Part shown: positions 57,875-64,000 of the stretch, one piece after another
Layout of the letters: each line of letters opens with the position of its first letter
Position numbering within the stretch: position 1 is the stretch's first letter
DNA from: an uncultured bacterium
GTDB lineage: Bacteria > Verrucomicrobiota > Kiritimatiellia > RFP12 > UBA1067
Direction: 5' to 3'
Assembly: GCA_902799955.1 (NCBI GenBank)
Contig: CADCCQ010000003.1
Coordinates: 1-64,000 of the forward strand
Length of the DNA stretch: 64,000 nt
Translations under genes and position numbers: made by a program
The notes under the pieces: model-generated
Told to the model about the DNA's origin: nothing
The model's input: the letters and a program-made list of their open reading frames with translations, nothing else
The model's database searches: none

Positions 57875-59075
57875 CGCGTGCGCCGCCGCGGCGCTCGCGC
57901 TCTGCGCGGGATGCGGCGGGCCGAACCCCGCCAAGGAGAAGGCACTTGGCGACACGGCGTTCAACAACAGGGACTACGCGAAGGCGCGCGACCACTACGC
58001 GAAGGTGGTGAAGGCCGAGCCGGGCAACGTCGACGCGTCGGTGATGCTCGCGCGCTCGTGGCTCGCGATGGCCGAGGTCGAGAAGAACCCGGAGGCGCGC
58101 AAGGCGCTCGCCGACGAGGGCAAGTCCGCGCTCGCCGGCGTGCCCGAGGGGAACAAGGCCGACGCCGACGTCGTCCAGCTGCAGGCGCAGCTCGCGTACC
58201 ACTCGCAGGACTACGCCGCCGCGGCGAAGCTCTTCCGCTCGCTCGCGGACGACGAGACGCTCGATGCCGTCACGAGGTCCGCCGGGTGGTCCGGCCTCGG
58301 CGTCGTCGACATCATGCTCAGCGACGCCAAGACAGACCAGTCCGAGCGCGACATGCTCTGCGACCGCGCGCGGACCGATTTCTTCCACGCGCTCCGGCTG
58401 GACAAGCGCAACGCGGCCGCTCGCTACCACCTCGGCAGGCTCTACCGCGACACGTACGGCTTCGGCGAGGCGGCCATCGAGATGTTCGAGGCGTTCGTCA
58501 GCCCCAAGATGATGCAGCAGGGGATCGACGAGCGCGTGCAGCGCGTGCAGCACGAGTTCATCAGGCAGCTCCGCGAGGAGGTCGCGAAGCGCACTGCGCA
58601 GATGCCCGGCGCGTCGAACAGGGACAAGGTCGCCTGCGCGAAGCACACGAAGAAGGCGGATGCGCTGTTCGTGCAGGGGAAGTACAAGGAGGCGGCGAGG
58701 GTGTACGAGGCCGCGCTCAAGAGCGACCCGCTCGACGCGCTCGCCGCCAAGCGCCACGCGCAGTGCCTCGTCCAGACCGCGCGCACCGACAGGGAGAAGA
58801 CCGAGGCGGCGCGCGCGTACGTAAACGCGTGCACCGTCTCGCCGAAGGACGTGCAGCTGCTGAAGGAGGCGGCGGCGGTCGCGATGCGGATGGGCAAGGC
58901 GCCGCTCGCGGCGAGGTTCTACTCGCGCGCGCTGGCGTTCGCGTCGGTCAACACCAGGGACTACACGGTCCTCGACGGGCTGATCATCTCCTTGAAGAAG
59001 GCGGGCAGGCCGAAGTCCGCCGCCGTGTACCAGAGCTACCGCGCCGCGATATCCGGGCCTGTCGCGAAACGCTGA
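57846..59075 (+). CDS. TPR-repeat lipoprotein
   Basis: 409 residues. Lipobox LALCAGC at about residues 17-23 predicts an acylated Cys. TPR helices follow (GDTAFNNRDYAKARDHYAKV, KKADALFVQGKYKEAARVYE, AARYHLGRLYRDTYGFGEAA). It likely scaffolds an envelope complex; partner unknown. The start overlaps the phosphohexomutase end. Confidence 0.8.
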   Translation: MNFSHRYALSACAAAALALCAGCGGPNPAKEKALGDTAFNNRDYAKARDHYAKVVKAEPGNVDASVMLARSWLAMAEVEKNPEARKALADEGKSALAGVPEGNKADADVVQLQAQLAYHSQDYAAAAKLFRSLADDETLDAVTRSAGWSGLGVVDIMLSDAKTDQSERDMLCDRARTDFFHALRLDKRNAAARYHLGRLYRDTYGFGEAAIEMFEAFVSPKMMQQGIDERVQRVQHEFIRQLREEVAKRTAQMPGASNRDKVACAKHTKKADALFVQGKYKEAARVYEAALKSDPLDALAAKRHAQCLVQTARTDREKTEAARAYVNACTVSPKDVQLLKEAAAVAMRMGKAPLAARFYSRALAFASVNTRDYTVLDGLIISLKKAGRPKSAAVYQSYRAAISGPVAKR

Positions 59076-59091
59076 GGGGAGGATCTCGGCC

Positions 59092-59490
59092 ATGCAGTTC
59101 CAGGGTGCGGACTACGCATTGTGCGGCGCGGCGGCGCTGTTCGTCGGGCTGGGGCTCTACAGGGGCTTCTCCGGCGTCTTCGCCTTCCTCGTCGCGTCGG
59201 TGTCCACCGCCTTCGCGAGCGTCAGGATCTGGCCGCACGTCGCGGCGCTCACCGACGTCGCGTGGCTGCGCATCGGCCTCGCCGTGTTCGCGGGCGTCGT
59301 CGTCTTCGGCGTCGTGCGCATCATAGTCAAGAAGGTCGTCAACGGTCTTCTCGACCAGCCGGTGGACGCCATCGCGGGCCTCGCGATAGGCCTGCTTTGC
59401 AGCGGAATGCTGCTTCTGCTCGCGGCGCACATGCCCGCCGTGAGGGAGTGTTCGTCGCTCGCCAGGTGGGCGGCGGCGTACGTGCAGTGA
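59092..59490 (+). CDS. CvpA-like small membrane protein
   Basis: 132 residues with four hydrophobic segments, beginning GADYALCGAAALFVGLGLYR GFSGVFAFLV, the arrangement of CvpA/colicin V production proteins. A GLLDQPVDAIAGLAIGLLCS segment matches the family. It starts 16 nt after the TPR gene, behind GAGGGGAGG. Confidence 0.75.
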   Translation: MQFQGADYALCGAAALFVGLGLYRGFSGVFAFLVASVSTAFASVRIWPHVAALTDVAWLRIGLAVFAGVVVFGVVRIIVKKVVNGLLDQPVDAIAGLAIGLLCSGMLLLLAAHMPAVRECSSLARWAAAYVQ

Positions 59491-59522
59491 AAGGCCCCTG
59501 AAAAATTTTTGAAAATCACCCC

Positions 59523-59551
59523 TTGCACATACGGACAGAATTTAGTAAAAT
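59523..59551 (+). promoter_or_regulatory. acpP promoter
   Basis: TTGCAC, 17-bp spacer, TAAAAT (59546-59551); acpP follows after a GAAGGAG site. Confidence 0.65.
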
Positions 59552-59591
59552 ATATACCAACAAATCGTAATAACGAAGGAGACAACATAAA

Positions 59592-59858
59592 ATGGCAGGC
59601 AAGCTTGAAGATCGCGTAAGAGACATCATCGTCGAACAGCTCGGCGTCAATGCAGAGCAGGTCACGCAGGAGGCGTCGTTCATCGACGACCTCGGCGCGG
59701 ACTCTCTCGACAGCGTTGAGCTCATCATGGCGTTTGAGGAGGAATTCGGCGCGGCGATTCCCGAGGAGGACGCCGAGAAGCTGACAACCGTCGGCAAGGT
59801 CGTCGAGTACCTCAAGTCAAAGGGCTACGGCGACGACGGAGCCGCCCCGGCCAAGTGA
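59592..59858 (+). CDS. acpP: Acyl carrier protein
   Basis: 88 residues, acidic. The phosphopantetheine Ser38 is in [20 protein letters not shown]. It carries acyl chains in fatty-acid synthesis. Usually next to fab genes, here it stands alone with its own promoter and terminator. A short Gly/Asp/Ala tail (GDDGAAPAK) extends the normal end. Confidence 0.95.
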   Translation: MAGKLEDRVRDIIVEQLGVNAEQVTQEASFIDDLGADSLDSVELIMAFEEEFGAAIPEEDAEKLTTVGKVVEYLKSKGYGDDGAAPAK

Positions 59859-59890
59859 CGTTGGGCCCGAGGCGCGAAGTCAAACGACAC

Positions 59891-59930
59891 GGCGGGCGGC
59901 CCATGCAGGGTTGCGTCCGCCTTGTTTTTT
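59891..59930 (+). terminator. Rho-independent terminator after acpP
   Basis: Imperfect GC stem (GGCGG...CCGCC with GCCC/GGGT paired inside) followed by TTGTTTTTT. Confidence 0.65.
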
Positions 59931-60030
59931 CGCAAGCCGCTTGACTATCGCGCAGGGCCGCGCCACGACGGACGAGGAAGGTCAGGTCTTTCCCAAACAG
60001 TCAGGAACAAAAAAACAAGGAGCAAAGAAG

Positions 60031-60609
60031 ATGAAAATCTCAATGAGCATGGCAGCCACGGCGGTGGCGGTTGTTGTCCTTGCCAGCGGATGCCGCTATG
60101 ACAAGGCGAACAGCGACGAGACTGGCGACGCGGATGCCGCCAAGGACCTCTCGACGCAGCAGGGCGTGGACGTCAAGGCCGACGTCGACGAGTCGGCGAC
60201 GTCCGGCACCCTCGACGACCTCGCGGCGGCGGGCAAGAGCTTCAAGGACCGCGGCTACGCGCTGTGCACCGACGTGAGCTTCACCCCGGTGTACTTCGCG
60301 TTCGACGCGACGTCCATCCGTCCCGAGGAGCTTGGCAAGATCGAGGCCGTCGCGCGCCATCTGCTCGACAACCCCGACCGCGTCGTCTCCATCGAGGGCA
60401 ACTGCGACGAGCGTGGCTCGAACGAGTACAACATGTCGCTTGGCGAGGACCGCGCGATCATCATCAGCAACTTCCTCGCCCAGAACGGCATCGCCCGCGA
60501 GCGCATGGAGACGATCAGCCGCGGCGAGACGAACCCGGCGGCGGAGGGAACCGGCGAGAGCGTCTGGTCCAAGAACCGCCGCGGCGAGTTCGTCATCTGG
60601 AAGAAGTAG
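60031..60609 (+). CDS. pal: Peptidoglycan-associated lipoprotein (Pal/OmpA family)
   Basis: 192 residues from the ATG behind AAGGAGC. Lipobox VLASGC gives a lipidated N-terminus; an acidic linker follows, then the OmpA-like domain (about 85-190) with PVYFAFDATSIRPEE, VSIEGNCDERGSNEYNMSLG and the peptidoglycan-binding Asp and Arg residues. It tethers the outer membrane to the wall and would partner TolB (4407). About 100 bp between acpP terminator and the gene hold no feature I can name. Confidence 0.9.
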   Translation: MKISMSMAATAVAVVVLASGCRYDKANSDETGDADAAKDLSTQQGVDVKADVDESATSGTLDDLAAAGKSFKDRGYALCTDVSFTPVYFAFDATSIRPEELGKIEAVARHLLDNPDRVVSIEGNCDERGSNEYNMSLGEDRAIIISNFLAQNGIARERMETISRGETNPAAEGTGESVWSKNRRGEFVIWKK

Positions 60610-60640
60610 GTCGCGCGCCGCGGTCGCGGCGCCAGACTGA

Positions 60641-61213
60641 ATGATGCTAGCCTTCATATTCGACAGCGTCGGCTTCGGTGAGTGGTTCGTGCTGCTCACC
60701 GTTGTCTTGATTTTTGTCGGCCCCCAGAAGCTCCCCGGCGTCGCGAAGACGATCGGCAACTACTACGCCAGGTTCCGGCGCACCGCCGAGAACTTCAAGC
60801 GCCAGATCATGGAGATGGAGACCGAGGTCACCAAGGAGGCCGACACCATGACCGACGCGTTCCGCGTCGACGGCGACGAGTCGAAGGCTGACCCGGCGGC
60901 GGATCCGACGGACCCGCTTGCCGAGGGCAATTCGGAAGGCGAAGGTGAAGGCGAAGGCGAAAACTACGACGACGGCATGTACGACTACATGCACGAGGAC
61001 GGCTACCGCGAGGACGGCGACGACTTCAATCCCGAGGGCGAGGAGGAGGGGGCTTCCGGCGGCGACGCCGACGTGAAGCCCGACGACCCTGCGCCTGCAG
61101 TAGACGCGCCGGCTCCCGACCCCGCGCCCGCGGCGGACGCGTCGGCTCCCGACCCCGCGCCTGCGGCTCCCGCGGCTCCCGCGGCGGAGCCGCCTGCCGA
61201 GCCGAAGGAGTGA
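60641..61213 (+). CDS. tatB: Sec-independent translocase protein TatB-like
   Basis: 190 residues. FGEWFVLLTVVLIFVGPQKL PGVAKTIGNYYARFRRTAEN is the short TM helix, GPxKLP hinge and amphipathic helix of TatA/TatB; the Glu in the helix favours TatB. A long acidic tail with EGEGEGE and APAPDPAPAA repeats follows. It directly precedes tatC. No separate TatA is nearby. Confidence 0.85.
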   Translation: MMLAFIFDSVGFGEWFVLLTVVLIFVGPQKLPGVAKTIGNYYARFRRTAENFKRQIMEMETEVTKEADTMTDAFRVDGDESKADPAADPTDPLAEGNSEGEGEGEGENYDDGMYDYMHEDGYREDGDDFNPEGEEEGASGGDADVKPDDPAPAVDAPAPDPAPAADASAPDPAPAAPAAPAAEPPAEPKE

Positions 61214-61220
61214 CGCGGCG

Positions 61221-62003
61221 ATGGCGATTACCCTCATAAAGGACCCCGACCAGAGGAACGATCCGCCGCGTCCCCTCCTTGAGCACCTGATGGCGCTCAG
61301 GGACATGCTCATCTTCGCGGCCATATCCTGGATCATCTGCGTCATAGTCTGCGGGTGCCTCTCGCGCACGATATTCCACTGGCTCCAGAGCCCGATGGCG
61401 GCGTACGCGCAGAGCCAGGCCGACCAGGCGGGGCTGCTCGCGGCGCGAGGGCCGGTGGACGGCGTCTCCGTCGGCCTCCAGATCGCCTTCTGGGGCGGGA
61501 CCGCGCTCAGCTTCCCGTTCACGATGTTCGCGATCCTGCGCTTCGTCTTCCCAGCGCTGACGAAGCGCGAGAAGGTCGTGCTGCTCACGATCCTCGTCAT
61601 AGGCACGGGGTTCTTCATCTCCGGCGTGTGGCTCGCCTACCGCGAGACGCTTCCCGTGATGCTGAAGGTGTTCAAGCAGATAAACGAGTGGATAGGGATG
61701 AAGAGCGAGGTGTACTTCGCCTCCGACTACATGCCGGTGATCCTGAAGACGCTCTTCGCCTTCGGCCTTATATTCCAGGTCCCGCTGATCATATTCGTCC
61801 TCGGCTGGTTCGGCGTGATATCAAGCGCCGCGCTCAGGGCGAAGCGCCGCATAGCGATCGTCATGTCGTTCGTCATCTCGATGCTCCTCACACCGCCCGA
61901 TCCGATGAGCCAGATCATAATGGCGGTCCCGCTCTGCATTCTCTATGAAGTCGCGACCTGGGCCGTCTGGTTCAAGGAGAAGGCTTCGTTCAAGAAGGGC
62001 TGA
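61221..62003 (+). CDS. tatC: Sec-independent protein translocase TatC
   Basis: 260 residues with six TM helices. Starts DPPRPLLEHLMALRDMLIFA, the conserved ExxxHLxELRxRL region (here with D and M changes), then LQIAFWGGTALSFPFTMF and LTPPDPMSQIIMAVPLCILY EVA near the end. It recognises twin-arginine signal peptides. It starts 7 nt after tatB. Confidence 0.93.
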   Translation: MAITLIKDPDQRNDPPRPLLEHLMALRDMLIFAAISWIICVIVCGCLSRTIFHWLQSPMAAYAQSQADQAGLLAARGPVDGVSVGLQIAFWGGTALSFPFTMFAILRFVFPALTKREKVVLLTILVIGTGFFISGVWLAYRETLPVMLKVFKQINEWIGMKSEVYFASDYMPVILKTLFAFGLIFQVPLIIFVLGWFGVISSAALRAKRRIAIVMSFVISMLLTPPDPMSQIIMAVPLCILYEVATWAVWFKEKASFKKG

Positions 62004-62005
62004 GC

Positions 62006-63331
62006 TTGAACAGGCACACTTCAATCGCGCTGGGCTTCCTCGTGCTCATCGCAATCGGCGCGGTCCTCCTCGCCGCGCCCTGGGCAAGGGCGGACGGCGA
62101 GTGGGGCGGGACTCTCCCGTCGCTCTTCACCGCCTTCTCCGCCGTGTGCGTCACCGGGCTCACCGTCGTCGACATCGGCTCCACGTACTCCTTCGCCGGG
62201 CAGATCGTCCTGCTCGTCCTCGTCGAGATCGGATGCCTCGGCTTGATGACGTGCGGCACGTTCCTCCTGATCGCGATCGGGCGGCGGCTCTCCCTGAGCC
62301 GCGAGTTCTCGCTAATGAACGCCTACGGCGTCGCGCAGGTGCAGGGCCTCAAGGGCCTCATCTGCTGGGTCGTCGGCTCGATGATGGTGGTCGAGTTCGT
62401 GGGCGCGGTCGCGCTGTACGTCCACCTCGGCGACGTCTACCAGAGCGTGTTCTACTCGATAATGGGCTTCTGCAACGCCGGCTTCTCGCTGCGCTCCGAC
62501 TCGCTCGCGTCGTTCTCCGGCAGCCCGTATTTCCTCTGCGTGATGGCTATCGAGACGATCATCGGTGGAATGGGCTTTCTCGTAATCTACAACCTCTGCA
62601 CCTACCGCTTCCTGCGGCGGACGTCCGGCGGGCGCGGAAGGCTGTCGCTCCACACGCGCATCGTGCTGCGCTTCACGCTCTGGCTTCTCGTCGCGTCGTT
62701 CCTGGCGGTCCTCGTGTCGGAGTGGAACGGCGCGCTCGCGCAGTTCTCGTTCTCGAAGAAGCTCGTCGTCGGGTTCTACCAGGCGGTGACGCCGAGGACG
62801 TGCGGCTTCTCCGTGACGCCCACGGAGAGCCTGAACCCGCTCACGCGCCTGGTGTACGGGTTCCTGATGTTCGTCGGCGGCGGGCCGGGCTCCGCCGCGG
62901 CGGGCATGAAGATCACGACGTTCGCCGTCCTCGTCTACACGCTCGTCGCGATGTGCAGGGGCGAGCAGGAGACCGTGATCTCCAAGCGCGCGGTGCCGAC
63001 GGCCGTCGTGCGCGAGTCGATCGTCATCGTGATGGCGCTCATCGTGTTCGTCCTCGTGGTCCTCGGGGCGCTTCTCGTCACGGAGGGCGAGGCTGTGAAG
63101 TCGGGCGCGGTCGCCTTCGACGCGCTATTCTTCGAGGCGGTCTCCGCCATAACCACCACGGGGCTCTCCGTCGGCTCAACGACCGCCGACCTCTCGGCGC
63201 ACGGCAAGTACGTCATCATGGCGGCGATGTTCGTCGGTCGCCTCGGCGCGCTCACCGTCGTGATGATGATCGGCGAGCGGGAGACCACGCGCCGCGTCCA
63301 CTACCCAACGGAGGAGCTGGTCGTGGGATGA
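62006..63331 (+). CDS. TrkH/KtrB-family potassium transporter
   Basis: 441 residues from a TTG start right after tatC. Four M1-P-M2 repeats with selectivity-filter glycines in AVCVTGLTVVDIGST, GFCNAGFSLRSDS, TPRTCGFSVTP and AITTTGLSVGSTT; the loop GGGPGSAAAGMKITTFAVL is diagnostic. It takes up K+ and needs a regulatory RCK subunit (TrkA/KtrA), which is not in the window. Confidence 0.9.
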   Translation: MNRHTSIALGFLVLIAIGAVLLAAPWARADGEWGGTLPSLFTAFSAVCVTGLTVVDIGSTYSFAGQIVLLVLVEIGCLGLMTCGTFLLIAIGRRLSLSREFSLMNAYGVAQVQGLKGLICWVVGSMMVVEFVGAVALYVHLGDVYQSVFYSIMGFCNAGFSLRSDSLASFSGSPYFLCVMAIETIIGGMGFLVIYNLCTYRFLRRTSGGRGRLSLHTRIVLRFTLWLLVASFLAVLVSEWNGALAQFSFSKKLVVGFYQAVTPRTCGFSVTPTESLNPLTRLVYGFLMFVGGGPGSAAAGMKITTFAVLVYTLVAMCRGEQETVISKRAVPTAVVRESIVIVMALIVFVLVVLGALLVTEGEAVKSGAVAFDALFFEAVSAITTTGLSVGSTTADLSAHGKYVIMAAMFVGRLGALTVVMMIGERETTRRVHYPTEELVVG

Positions 63332-63376
63332 CGAGTTTTTTTGCAATCCGCGCCACACAGGAACGGGGCTTTGTGA

Positions 63377-63382
63377 TATAAT
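63377..63382 (+). promoter_or_regulatory. -10 box upstream of lepA
   Basis: TATAAT in TGTGATATAATCTC, about 35 nt before lepA; the -35 position (CACACA, 17-bp spacing) is weak. Confidence 0.5.
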
Positions 63383-63417
63383 CTCACCAAGTACACGATG
63401 AACCGGGAAACCCGCCA

Positions 63418-64000
63418 ATGACGCTCGACAACATACGAAACTTCTGCATAATCGCGCACGTCGACCACGGCAAGACGACGCTCTCCGACCGCATCCTCGA
63501 GCTGACCCACGCGGTCAGCGCCAGGGAGCTCAAGGAGCAGACCCTCGACGCCATGGACCTCGAGCGCGAGCGCGGCATAACGATCAAGTCCCATCCCGTG
63601 TCGATGCACTACGAGGCGAAGGACGGCAGGACCTACCTCTTCAACCTCCTCGACACGCCCGGGCACGTCGACTTCGCCTACGAGGTGTCGCGCTCCATGG
63701 GCGCGTGCGAAGGCGCGCTGCTCGTGGTGGACGCCGCGCAGGGCGTCGAGGCGCAGACCGTCGCGAACACGTACTTCGCGCAGGACGCGAACCTCGCGAT
63801 CATCCCCGTGCTGAACAAGGTGGACCTCCCGGGCGCCAACGTCGAGGAGGTGAAGCGCGAGATCGAGGACGTGCTGGCGATAGAGTCCGACGACGCGCTG
63901 CTCGTCTCCGCCAAGACCGGCGTCGGGTGCGCCGACGTCCTGGAGGCGATCGTGAAGCGCATCCCGCCGCCAGAGACCGCCGGGAAGGACGCGCCGCTGA
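63418..64000 (+). CDS. lepA: Elongation factor 4 (LepA), 5' part
   Basis: 194 codons, open to the window edge. [20 protein letters not shown] is the P-loop start typical of LepA, then [40 protein letters not shown] and SAKTG complete the GTPase domain. LepA is a ribosome-associated GTPase that acts on stalled or initiating ribosomes. The 3' two thirds lie beyond the window. The start overlaps a 7-codon ORF as ATGA. Confidence 0.93.
   Translation, partial: MTLDNIRNFCIIAHVDHGKTTLSDRILELTHAVSARELKEQTLDAMDLERERGITIKSHPVSMHYEAKDGRTYLFNLLDTPGHVDFAYEVSRSMGACEGALLVVDAAQGVEAQTVANTYFAQDANLAIIPVLNKVDLPGANVEEVKREIEDVLAIESDDALLVSAKTGVGCADVLEAIVKRIPPPETAGKDAPL

Noticed and set aside
1..64000. tRNA, rRNA or riboswitch genes
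   Set aside because: I scanned the gene-free gaps by eye and found no cloverleaf or known aptamer core; a covariance search (tRNAscan, Rfam) would be needed to exclude small ones.

Overview
The window is GC-rich, dense bacterial chromosome with about 54 protein genes and no rRNA or tRNA that I could find. Gene content points to an anaerobic or fermentative member of the PVC group, probably Verrucomicrobiota/Kiritimatiellota or a Lentisphaerae relative. The reasons are a MurA with Asp in place of the catalytic Cys, a PPi-type phosphofructokinase, large secreted LamG-like and repeat-rich proteins, secreted glycosidases, and many short palindromic repeats. This placement is inference from content. 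Many genes overlap by ATGA or GTGA, sigma70-like promoters are easy to read, and several promoters lie so close to the start codon that the mRNA would be leaderless.

Layout. 1-2.0 kb: a frameshifted LamG protein gene flanked by direct repeats, then a MITE-like element. 2.0-6.9 kb (minus): MOP flippase and tsaC; gatC, tolB and argJ. 7-9.7 kb (plus): VIT/DUF2135 secreted protein. 9.7-17.9 kb (minus): ispH-mazG-HAD-like protein, PPi-PFK, ribH, then a secreted GH20-GH2 pair. 18.3-22.5 kb (plus): a very long LamG-like surface protein broken by a frameshift. 22.8-27.3 kb: a chimeric phosphoesterase, then rpmH-rnpA-yidD-yidC-glycosyltransferase. 27.4-31.0 kb: histone-like Lys/Ala protein, a secreted protein and a Tsp/Prc protease. 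31.1-35.5 kb: ACT-PFL pair, folE, pyridoxal kinase, murA. 35.5-37.2 kb: a RAYT transposase with inverted REP pairs on both sides. 37.2-38.7 kb (minus): folD and a repeat protein. 38.8-46.2 kb: GspL/PilM-like, GspM-like, secretin, TolA-like coiled coil, ychF. 46.2-52.2 kb: thrC carrying two in-frame repeat insertions, SurA_N-like protein, SpoU methyltransferase, BatB-like, thioesterase, queD, rsmD. 52.2-54.3 kb (minus): TetR regulator with an operator inside its own promoter, then an efflux adaptor. 54.4-64 kb: secreted Gly-rich repeat protein, phosphomannomutase, TPR lipoprotein, CvpA-like protein, acpP, Pal, TatB, TatC, TrkH/KtrB and the 5' part of lepA.

The most striking structure is a family of about 125-nt repeats made of AATTGTGG/CCACAATT arms. 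Two copies lie inside threonine synthase in the same reading frame and encode near-identical peptides in predicted surface loops, while a diverged copy is intergenic. This resembles the coding palindromic elements known from Rickettsia. Several other repeat families (AGCTY islands, TTTACACT islands, REPs, nested palindromes) fill almost every intergenic gap and in places supply gene termini.
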